NCBI GenBank assembly: GCA_013397695.1
Contig: VYZI01000184.1
Coordinates: 562,124-626,123, forward strand
Reading direction: 5' to 3'
Source of the DNA: Centropus unirufus
Taxonomy: Eukaryota; Chordata; Aves; Cuculiformes; Centropidae
DNA: 64,000 nt
Shown here one piece after another: positions 37,501-49,500 of this stretch (position 1 is the stretch's first letter; each line of letters starts with the position of its first letter). The notes below the pieces were generated by a model. It was not told the origin of the DNA, searched no databases, and was given only the letters and a program-made list of their open reading frames with translations. The translations under genes were made by a program, and so were the position numbers.

Positions 37501-40500
37501 GTCCCCCTTCTACATCCAAACACCTGATAGATGGAAAAGGAAATCCAGAGCAGCTCTTTACCATCCTGGCTGTGACTCTGCAGAAAGGTGTTATTTCAGC
37601 TTTGGTGTTGTTCAGCTTCTGATAGCGTGACCTTGTTTGGAAGGGACAGAATAGATCTTAAAGTAGTTGCCGGAGCCAAGAATTAACCTTTACTGGGAAT
37701 GGTGAAACTACGGCTCAAGAATCTAATTTCACTGAGTTCTTGCTCAGATTTATTTTGCAGTTTTTGATCATAGTGAAGCATGTGCTTAACGCTTGGGTGC
37801 TTAGAACAGATTTTGTGAGTGGATTGGGTTACTAGGAACTTGGCATCTCCTTGTCATGGCTCTCAGAAGATGTAGGTGTTTGATACTGAAGTTAACGATT
37901 CAAGGAAACACAAGCTTTCTTGCATGAAAATCACATTTCTTTTTAAAGCTGTAACATCTTCTTCTCTTGTCTTTAGTAGAGTTCAGCCACCACTGAAATT
38001 TGTTTCATTTATTATTGTTACAGTAGTGTTTTAAATGCTTTTAGTACTGGAAGGACCCCCAGTAGACTCTGCTGCTCTGGGCCAGGACACCTTTGAACTT
38101 TGGCTGCTCAGACAGGAAATGCACACACCAAGGCCAGGAGGCTGAGCTGGGGATGTCTATGGGACATGGAGCAAAGCGAAGCTGAGCATCTTGATCAGAA
38201 TTATTAGCTTAACCCAGAAAAGTTTAATTAGAATTTTGGCTTTCTCTTTGTCCACAAAGGCATTGAAAGATTCTGAGAAAATAGGGAACAAAATTTCATC
38301 TTGTTCATTCATGAACTGGATGTTTATTGACTGTACGTTTTATCAGGGAGACACAACTGTTCCAAAAAAGTCGCAGTCAGAGCTCAATCTCTGTTAGCAC
38401 ACGGACAAGGTGCATCCACCAAGTCACTGGGCATACCCTGCCCCAATACTGGCATTGCAACAGTTTGACATTTATAAGTCTTGACTTATTTTGACTTACT
38501 GCGATGGTTGTGCTAAATTACCACTAAAAGGTCTTCTTGAGTGAGTTTATTTTGAGCACAATCTTTATATCCATGGAGGTTTAAAAAAGAAATTCTTCTA
38601 ATCTGTTTCTCCCAAATCAGAAGAAATTCCTCTGCTGTAATTCTAACAAATTTAATGTTAATATTAAAATATTATTAGGGATCAAAATATAGTTTTTAAA
38701 TCACAAAACTCGGGGCGTAGGTGTATGTGTAAAATATGTCAGCTTTTCTTTTGGATACATTTGTTTTTTCAATTTAAATTAAACTTCAGTCTTAAAATGA
38801 AAACACTAATTTTGTTTACTGAATTTAATGAGGCAGTTTCAAATGAAGCATTACATCCTCTGATAAAGGATTGCTGAAAGTAGCGTCTGCTCTTCTCTGC
38901 TTGTAATGACAAATGATGCTGCATGTAGAGTGCACCCTTACTTCCTGATGAGTAATTGGCACTAAAAATTTTCCATTTGGTTTTAAGTCAGTTTGTCGTA
39001 CTTGACATCTGTGCCAATGAAAAGACCCATGGCTTTGGCAGGTGACACTTGGGTCAGCTTTTTCGAGATAGCTTTGTGTGTCTTGAAAAGGTTATTACTT
39101 CAAGCTCTTCGATTGGATAACGGGCATGGGAACCTGCAGATATGGTAGACTCCTTGAGACTGGAGGAGTTGAAGAATGACAAGTCATAAAATATCGTGGT
39201 GTAACAGGTTTCGTGCCCCTTTGGTCTGATCTCTTCTGCTTGAAGGGGTGACATTTTCATCTGAGCCTCACAAGGTTTTGGCATTTGTCATTTGAGCTGA
39301 TCAGGAAGATGTTCCTAGCGCCAAATGGCACGTTTGCAAATGGAAAGATGCTTCTTCTCAGTGCAGACAGGAGTTCACAGCTACAGTTTGAACTTACTTT
39401 GAATGTCCTCTAAAACATGTTGTGGGGTTTGGACAAAACAGCATAGTTTGAGAAAACCTTGTTTTAAAAAGGATCATGGTGGGTACCCATAACACTGTCC
39501 TCTTTTTATTGGTCTTGTTTCAACAAAAACTCATGTTGGCTGTTTGAACATTGGATTGTTTTGATTCACATAAAAAAATGCGTATAAAAATCTGTGTAGT
39601 TCTTTAGAGTACAACTTGGCAAGCTTTTTGGTGTCCAAATATACAAGAATTTCAGTGCAACTGTTTTAATTTGGGTTTAATTCTTGCAGAGGAAATGATT
39701 TATGATGATGTTGAAAATGGTGATGATGGTGGAAACAGCTCACTGGAGTACGGGTGGAGTTCAAGTGAGTTTGAAAGCTATGAAGAACAGAGTGATTCTG
39801 AGTGTAAGAATGGAATTCCCAGCTCCTTTTTGCGAGGCAACCACAAGAGACATGTATGTATCCTGCCGTGCTTCTCAGTCATTGTATCCTGATTCCCAGC
39901 GCTTGCTTTTCTTACCTGCGACCCCCTTCTCCTCGATCCAATTTCAAATGCCAACATCTTTTTAAAGGAAACATGAATCAGTGTGGGAGTGATGGTCCGT
40001 AACAAAGTGTATCAGGGAAAAGAAAAGATTAAAATTTTAAAAGGAAATTCCTTAAAAGAAGACAAAATCAAACCAGATAGGAGTGATACTAAAAATGAGA
40101 TTATTTTTGCTTGTGAGCAATTCCACATCTTTTCTTCTTTTGCAGTTACTGGATTAGTGTAAGTGGTAGATGGGTTTGGAAAATAATGTGAAGACCAAAT
40201 GCGGATAAGCCTGGCAAGACTTGGAAGTTTTGGGATCCTTTAGGTGTTTAAAAGTCATAAAACTCTTTGCCAGCATTCCATACCATTCTGTCTTAGATCT
40301 GCGTCACTTTGGGTGTATGAAGGTGACTGAGCTTAAAAATCCCCGAAAATAAGAGTTTTTTGATTGAAAAGGCGTCTGTACCATTTATTAAAGAGAGAAC
40401 AGAGGTGGCATGATTGAAGTGATCCATATGTCACACATCTCTGGCCTAGTATCCATGGCTATGTGGTCAGGGAAGCAGGAAGACACTAATGGCAATGGTA

Positions 40501-43500
40501 CCTGCCCTCTTTCTGATTCCATGTCAGAAGGAGCTCCCAACTCCTGTGCTGTCACTGCTTTGGCTCCTTTTCTTCTGCCCTCCTGCCCAAACCAAACCCA
40601 AACCAAAGAAACCTCAACGGACCAACCAAAAATAACCCCAGTGGGGGTCATTCCTTGCACCAACTATCACTTCTCCTCACACCTTTTGATGGATTTCCCA
40701 GTATTTTCCCAGCATGTCTGCCTCTCTAGTCTTGCAGAGCCTGTCACAGACTTGCCTTGCTTACTGTTTGCAGTATCCTTTAAAAAGTATGGGAATGTTG
40801 GAGATGGGATTTGAATTTTTAAGTGCAGGTATGACTTGCCCTCAAAGTCACTTTTTCCTTNNNNNNNNNNNNNNNNNNNNNNNNNNNNNNNNNNNNNNNN
40901 NNNNNNNNNNNNNNNNNNNNNNNNNNNNNNNNNNNNNNNNNNNNNNNNNNNNNNNNNNNNNNNNNNNNNNNNNNNNNNNNNNNNNNNNNNNNNNNNNNNN
41001 NNNNNNNNNNNNNNNNNNNNNNNNNNNNNNNNNNNNNNNNNNNNNNNNNNNNNNNNNNNNNNNNNNNNNNNNNNNNNNNNNNNNNNNNNNNNNNNNNNNN
41101 NNNNNNNNNNNNNNNNNNNNNNNNNNNNNNNNNNNNNNNNNNNNNNNNNNNNNNNNNNNNNNNNNNNNNNNNNNNNNNNNNNNNNNNNNNNNNNNNNNNN
41201 NNNNNNNNNNNNNNNNNNNNNNNNNNNNNNNNNNNNNNNNNNNNNNNNNNNNNNNNNNNNNNNNNNNNNNNNNNNNNNNNNNNNNNNNNNNNNNNNNNNN
41301 NNNNNNNNNNNNNNNNNNNNNNNNNNNNNNNNNNNNNNNNNNNNNNNNNNNNNNNNNNNNNNNNNNNNNNNNNNNNNNNNNNNNNNNNNNNNNNNNNNNN
41401 NNNNNNNNNNNNNNNNNNNNNNNNNNNNNNNNNNNNNNNNNNNNNNNNNNNNNNNNNNNNNNNNNNNNNNNNNNNNNNNNNNNNNNNNNNNNNNNNNNNN
41501 NNNNNNNNNNNNNNNNNNNNNNNNNNNNNNGCTTTTAAATTCTAGTCTGTGAACCAGATGCTGTTCTTAATTAATGCCAGAATCATCATGTAATAGGTAA
41601 CTGCTTCCTGACCCAGCCTAGTGGAGCTAAATGTTGGACCTGTCCCTTTGTTTTCAACTCTGTAGGCTTTATCTTTCCTGATGCTTTCATCTCTTATCCA
41701 AATATTTGTGCTGACATCACTCTCTTAGGGGTTTTCCATGGGATGCTACTGTAGGGCTCACCAAATTTTTCCTTTTTTGTCTAGCTACAATTCAACCTCA
41801 TTTACCTGGCTTTCTCAAGATGTTTAATAACTGTTAATTAGTATTCCAGAGCACTTCTCTGGGGTAGTTTCCTTACCCTGCAAATGGCCATATTAACGTA
41901 CGAGATGGTTACACCCATGGTCATACAATGAGGCTATTATAGAGCTGAGGCAAAACATGCTTCCCAATTCCCTTGCGCTTGGGAATTCCAAGATTGTGCA
42001 TCCTCCCCTGGTAGCGTCTCCTTGCCCAGCTCATTGGCATCCCTGATCTCCATCCTCTCAGGTGCCAGGAACCTCTGCAGGTTCTTCAGCCTTTGAGAGG
42101 TCTTCCACTTGACTGGAAGGTCAGACAGAAACACTCTCTAGGGTTTGTGCTCCACCAAAGGATGCTTCTGGGTAAAGCTAATATATTTCTTCCATATGGT
42201 TTGTAAGAGATGTGCGCAGTATTATCAGTCCTCAGTTAGCTTAGATTTAAGTGACTTTGTCCTTCTGTTCACATAGTTCCCAGCGTAGCACCAAGAAACC
42301 TGGCCGAGTTCCAGAAAGCACAGCAGTTCCTTGGGTCAGAGCTTCCCTAATTGCTACTTTTCCCTCAGTTTCCCGGATGTCAGTAGGCAAACTGGGCAAG
42401 ATGCATGGTATACGGGAGTAGTTTAGCATGATTTTTGCACTGTGGTCATTGTGAAAAGATTGTGTCTTTTTATACACTGTAGCTTTCTCATGACCTAACG
42501 CGTTTAAAGGAGCATTATGAAAAAAAGATGAAAGATTTGATGGCAAACACTGTGGGAGCAGTAGAGATTCAGCAACTAAAGCAAAAACATGAGCTGAAGG
42601 TAGTGTAGTTGATTTTTGTAACTAGCTATGTTTAAATGATTGCTTTTTCCAATACAGACAATGTTGTCTTTAATAACAACTTAAAAAAGCAGGCAATTAT
42701 TTGTAATAAATGAGTTCTAAATGTGCTGGATTATTATCTTGTGGAGTTCGTCTTAAAAGTACTTTAAGGACAATTTCTCATGGACATTTTCTCATGGTGA
42801 TTTTTTAATGTCAAGGACATTTTCTCATGCTTATTTTTAATGGTAGCAGTTTCAGAAGATAAGGCATTGTCTTTCTCTGCTGACTGGTGCCCCTATCCCA
42901 GAGTGTGACAGGTACAGCCCTGGGGCCTCTTGGAGACCTGGGTGGGCTCCACACTTCCAGCCTGACCCTGGCTCTCCAGCCAGGATTGGGAGTCATAACT
43001 GTGCTCCTCTCCATTCTGAATTAAGCCAGTATGGAGAGGGCCGGGATTTTGCTAAAAGCTTCGGCTCAAACCAAGAAATTTCCTGATTGCAGCAAGACAG
43101 CTTTGTTTGTGTTCTGATGTTGTCAGCCCAGCTGTTGCAGTAGTAAGGATTTCTTGCCGTGGTGGCATTTTGGGAAAGCAAAAGTACAAAGCAGTATTTT
43201 AAGAGCCATTTCCTAGGAAAACAACACTTCATTTTAATTTTATTTTACATTTGTTTTCATTTTACTGTAGTAGTGGACTGTAAAAGTATGCAATTCTTAT
43301 TGAAATCAACTCATTTCTTCAATTAATGAAATCATTAGTTCTAACATTTTCCACAAAACTAAGGGCATAGTTCATGTAGAACTAAGTATAAGGGATTATC
43401 TTTAAGTAAGAAATACTTTGGCAGAGTTAGTGGACATTGGAAGACAGACAAGAACCCTGCCTTTAATAACTTGTTCATAGTATTTATTGATTAGATAATA

Positions 43501-46500
43501 TAACGCTGAACATTTGAGACTATTTTGATTTCAGATGTTTGATGCAGAAGTGTGCTTAAATATTCCTGATACTTTAGCCTTGCATATAATATTGCCATGA
43601 AGTAAGTCACTTTCTCCAGGTTTGATTTTACTAAGAACAAGCACAAGTGATCAGATCTGAGCTTTGATGGATATGTGCATTTTATATATATTCCTTTGTT
43701 TTTGAGCTATATTTATAGCTTAAACTACTTGAGACTGTTCTTTTTTAAGATATTTTAATCAAAAGTCTTTGTGTGGTATTCTCAAATATGTTTCTATTAT
43801 TCACTGAACATGTAGACTGTATTTTCGTTCCTACAGATGCAGAAGCTGATGAGAGCTGCTAGAGAAGGGACCAAAGATGGGCTTGAGAAGACAAAAGCAG
43901 CTGTGAAAAAGGGTCGTTCTTTCATTAGAACAAAATCTTTCATTTCTCAAGGTATGTTCTATGTGTTACTCTTGCTGGGCATTTCTGAGAATGTAACTGG
44001 ATTGTCCAGCAGGTTTTTTTTAATTGGGAAGAGAGTGCTGGATTCATGAAACCATCTACACATCAATAAACTGTGGTATAATACTCGGTTGGGATGGTAG
44101 CATGGTCTATGCGTCTTGAGGAGTTTTAGCTCTGGGGCAAGAACCTGTGTGACCTGAGAAACCTGAGGATCATTTATTAAAAATAATAAAAAAATCCCAC
44201 CAAATAGCATCATAGGTGCCTTCTAAGTATTGGTGTAGGCAATTGGGGCAATTATGTTAAGGTACTAATTCTGTCCTGTCCTCTCCACTGAGAAACTCTT
44301 CCATGTCAGGAAAGTCAGCTGTTCTGGTGTGTTTCCGGTGGAGTGATAGTTAACTATTTAAATCACAGCCAAGGAAGAGCAAATGCTGGCCGTGCCTAAG
44401 AATGGAAGTAGTGGAAGAAGCTATTCTGCTGTTTCAGTTTGGTGAATTTTGGTGAGAGATGACTTTGGATTGGGAAATCAATTTTAGACTTTAGCAATCT
44501 AAAAACAAAAGCTGAAAGTGTTTGGGTCCTTTCTCGAGTTAAGAACAAACTCCAGCCCACAGTTACTTTTGATACAAGGCATATGGCAGTAAATGAATGC
44601 AAACTTATTTCTTCTTCAGGATAGGCCCGAGAGGTTGTAGGTCTTTCTGTTCAAGTTTCTGCCCGGTTAATTGAAGGGTTGGAACTTCAGAGCTTATAAA
44701 ACTACAATTTTAGGAAGTTAAAATGACAAAACTGGCAAGATATTTTTAGTGGGTGAGCTGTTATAAAGCTGCATAAGCTCAGCATGAGCTGGCAAAGCAC
44801 ACTTGCAGCCCAGAAGGCCAAAGATTATCCCGGGCTGCATCAAAAGCAGCAGGGCCAACAGGGAGAGGGAAGGGATTCTGCATCTCCACTCTTCTGAGAC
44901 CCCACATGGAGCCCTGTGTCCTGGTCTGGAATCCTCATTGTAAGAAGGATATGGAACTGTTGGAATGGGTCCAGAGGAGACCATGAAGATGGTCAGATTC
45001 CTGAAGCACCTCTGCTGTGGGAACAGGCTGAGAGAGTTGGGATTATTTAGCATGGAGAAGAGATAACTCCAGGGAGACCTTATAACAGCCTTCCAGTACC
45101 TGAAGGGGCTCGGGGAAAACTGGGGAAGGACTTTTTTACAAGGGCGTGGAGTGATAGGACAAGGGGGAATGGCTGTGAATTGGAGATGGGAAGATTTAGA
45201 CTAGACATTAGGAAGAAATTCTTCACAGTGAGGGTGGTGAGGCCCTGGCCCAGGTTGCTCAGCAGAGTTGTTGATGCCCCATCCCTGGAGGTGTTCAAGG
45301 TCAGGTTGGATGGAGCTTCGAGCAGCCTGGTCCACTGAGAGGTGTCTTGGAACTGGGTGATCTTTAGAGTCCCTCCTAACGCAAACCGTTCTATTATTCT
45401 ATGATTCTATTTTATCTATAAGGACCAGGACACATCTGGCATCCCTGTCATGGTCTCTAACTGCTTCAGAACTTACCTAATTCATAGATAGAAAATAGCA
45501 GATTATTTCTATAAACTTTGGTGATCCAATTAATCCTGAATTTCTTAATTTCCTCTTGTGGAACAGCATCTCTTTCCTCAGGGCAGTATTGGAATGAACC
45601 TGGCATTCATCCTTGCATTTCTATGGGTTCAGTAACCCACACAGTGTATCTGTTGGACTATTTAATCCCTTAATGACTTACGAAATCAGCAGGGAGCTAG
45701 TGACAAATTTGCAAATAAACTCATGAACTCCTCCCAAATCTTCCTTTACTTCTGTTTTGTTCCAAGAGTTTCACTTTGTTCTTTCTTTCTCCCTCCTCTG
45801 CTCCCTTCTGCCTGTTTGCCTGGCTGGGTGCTGCCACCTAGCATTGCGCTTTGGTGATGCTTTTTGCCTAAAATTATAGTTGGTAGGGAGCAATGCAGAA
45901 TCCCATGCTCTCATCAAGAAGGGCAACAAAAATAGGGAAAGGGCTGGAGAACAAATATTATAAGGAGGGGCTGAGGGGCCTGGGGCTGTTTAGAATAGAG
46001 AAGAGGAGGCTGAGGGGAGACCTTATCACTGCGTCCAACTGCCTGAAAGGAGGTTGAGAGGTGGGTGCTGGTCTTTTTGCCCAAGTGACAGAGGATGGGA
46101 TGAGGAGGAATGGTCTCAAGCTGTGCCAGGGCAGGTTCAGGTTGGATAACAGGAAAAAAATCTTCATTGAAAGGGTTCTTGGGCACTGCCAGAGGTTGCG
46201 CAGGGAGGTGGTGGAGTCCCCATCCCTGGGGGGGTTTAAGAGATGGGGAGATGAGGTGCTCAGGGATGGTTTAGTAGTGGACAGGTACAGTTGGACTTCA
46301 TGATTTTAAAGGTCTTTTCTTATCTTGCAATTCCATGATTCTATTACTCTATTTCTGCTGAAAGCCAAAATTTTTGGTACATTTGGCCACTTCTAGAATT
46401 CCATTATGGAATGAGGTATGGAATTTTCCAAGCTGTGTCATATAGGTCTGTTTAATTAAAATTAATCTTTAATTAAAATTTAATTAAATATCATTCATTT

Positions 46501-49500
46501 AAAAAATACCGGTCCTGGGTATTGACCTGCACTGTGGATCAACCCTATTCTTTTGGCTATTCAGGTCAAGCAAAAGTTGCGTAGGCCCATTCCTGCTGTG
46601 TAGATTTTAAGCATTTTGAGATACCTTTGAAAAATGATCTGTGTTAGAGAGCGTATCCGTGGTAGAAATCATAGAATGGGTTGGAAGGGACCTTAAAGAT
46701 CATTCAGTTCCAATCCCCCTGCCATGGGCAAGGGACACCTCCCATTGGACCAGGCTCAAGGCCCCATCCAACCTGGCCTTGAACACCTCCAGGGATGGGG
46801 CATCAACAACTTCCCTGGGAAACCTGTGCCAGGGCCTCACCACCCTCATTGTGAAGAATTTTTTCCTAATGTCTTGCCTAAATCTTCCCCCTCTCCAATG
46901 TAAAGCCGCTCCTATCACTCCACACCCTTGTAAAAAGTCCTTCCTCAGCTTTCTTGTACTCATCCTTCAGCTACTGGAAGTCCATTATAAGATCTCCCTG
47001 GTGTCTTCTCCAGGCTGAACTGTCCCAACTCTCTCAACCTGTCCTCACAGCAGAGGTGCTCCAGCCCATGGATCCTGTTTGTAGCCATCTTTGTAGTATT
47101 TATGTCATTTATACAGGTGATACAGAAGTTCTGGGAAACGTCTTCTTTTGCTAAGTAAAAATAAGACCACTCTGTACTGTGCCTGGCTGATAGGATATTT
47201 GCCTTTTTTTTTTCTTCTTCTTTCCATCTTTATGTTGTACAAACTGACATACTGGTTGTTTGATTGTTTGTAGATCATAGATCATCATGCCTGGAAGAGG
47301 AGGAGCTGAATTTATTTATTGACGTGGACTGCATGCATACAGAAGCAATTATGACTCCTATGCCTGAAGGATTATCACAGCAGCAGGTAACGAGCTTTTG
47401 GTAACATGGTCTCCTACTTCTTTTAATCCCTTCCTGCTCTGCATCAATGGCTCCTAGGTGGCTCTTCAAACATACTGGTTTTTAACACAGATTAAATGGA
47501 CATAAAGTTCAGACCTGAGTGTTCTCTTGAAAATTGATATGTGTGCACATAGTTGCATGAGTCCAGAATTCAGAGAGAAATGGAAAATGCTAGTCTGCAT
47601 TATAAGTTTATTTGTGTAATAGTAACTATATTATAAACAAATAATGATATTTTAAATAAATAACTATTTTACTGTCTGAGCACTTGAAGATAAATGTGAT
47701 GGATAGAAGAGTTTAAACATTTTTGTTGAGTCAGTAGACATTGCTCATGCTCCAGGATTTCAATTTTAAATGTAGAGGATATCCTGTATGCTCTCTATAC
47801 AATCTTATTCTCCTGATGAAAAAAGCTTGTCTGCAGTCAAGTGAAGTCGACAGAGTACGTTTCGCTCTTCCCACCCCAAACTCTATAGTCATTGTAGAAA
47901 CCACTTCAAAAAACGCACAGAAATGGCATCGGTTAGAAATTTTGGTTGAAAAGAAATCCTATGAAGTTGTGTTACTCTATTGTTATTTACAAGTAGGAAC
48001 TGTATGAGAGTGCTTACCTTCTTGTGGTGTGAAGTCATGAGCTGGTCAATAAAACCAAAACCAGCAGAAGAATATATTAGAAACACTGAATCATAGAACA
48101 GTTTGGGTTGGAAGGTCCTTTAAAACCCATCCAGTTCCAACCCGTCCTGCTATGTGGAGGGACATCTCCCACCAGACCAGGCTGCTCAAAGCCCCATCCA
48201 ACCTGGCCTTGAGCACCTCCAGGGATGGGGGAATCCACAACTTCCCTGGGCAACCTGCGCCAGGGCCTCCCCACCCTCATTGTGGACAATTTCTCCCTAA
48301 TTCCTAGTTTAAATCTTCCCTTTCCAATCTGTAGCTGTTCCCCCTCGTCCTATCACTCCATGCCCTTGGAAAAAGTCCCTCTCCAGCTTTTTTGTAGCCC
48401 CTTCAGGTACTGGGAGGCCACTTAACGCTGGAGCCCTTTCTTCTCCAGGCTGTACGGCCCCAGGTCCTCACTGCAGAGGTGCTCCATTCCTCCGAGCAGC
48501 AATGGTCTAAGTTTTTATTTTGCTTGGTGAGGTTTATTTCTCGAATGTGTTTAGCGCAATGAAGTTCTAATCTCCTAACAATGCAACCACCAAGCTGTGC
48601 TGCGTCGCAGTAAGGTTTCTTTAGGATGTAAGAACCCAGCATCAATGCGAATGCTGCCTTTTCCTTCTTGACAAATGAAGGCTTGAGAATTTCACTGGGT
48701 TTTGTAGGTAATTGAAAACAAAATGTGCCCTCTTTTGGAACAAATAGGTCCTCGTTTGGAGTAAACTCCTAAGCGTTGTGTGTAGATGATGATGGAAGTT
48801 GCTTTTCTCCCCAGGAGGAGCTGCCCAGGTGGGCAGGGATGGACTTAGTGACCTAGTGAGGTGTGAAGGACAACAAGAAAGTGTTTTTGATGTGTACTTG
48901 GCTGGATGCCAGCCGCGGTGCGCGCATGGAGGCGATATCAAACAGGCCCTGTCTGGCAGGCTGGGGTCGCTGCTCAGCATGGCTTTGGGGGGCTGACGTT
49001 GACCAAAAAACTCCAGCAGCTCAGCACAGGCCAACGTTAGTCCTGGCTTTGGGATAGAGCAGGCACAGCTGGGGCTGGCAGACTCTGAGCATCCCAGTTG
49101 GAGAGGGGGGAAGTCAAGAAGCCCTGAACTGCTCTGCAACCACGAAGCTGATTTTATGACTGTGCTTGTTTTCAACAGCAGGTGGCACGGTAGCTTTTGT
49201 TTAAAGCCTGGTGGCTGTCGAAATACTATGCCCTGCCTTGGGTCTTGGTCAACATCGGTTTTGTGTCGTTTTAATGCGGGAACCCGAATTATTATGATAG
49301 GTTGGTTGTGTTTAGATGCTACTGTTACTAGCAAAAATGTGAATAAAAATGTAGGACTTGCATGCAGTCCTCTTGTAAGTTGTGTCTATCTATTGCAATA
49401 AACTCTAGGAATGGTTAAATATCTATTTTGTTTATTATAGAGTCTGAAAAACCCCGGTTTCTACAGGTATTTATTCTTTTCATAAGCATGAACTGTGGCC

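Larger units (their letters stand above)
43952..47273 (+). other. ARHGEF10: Intron 10 of ARHGEF10
   Basis: Three CR1 copies of different type and orientation lie close together: sense at about 44757-45410, sense at about 45905-46348 and antisense at about 46667-47100. The 43952-44756 stretch is unremarkable. Confidence 0.65.

Noticed and set aside
40714..41552. Two long open frames (274 and 238 codons) across the gap
   Set aside because: Almost all codons are N; the frames are artefacts of the assembly gap.
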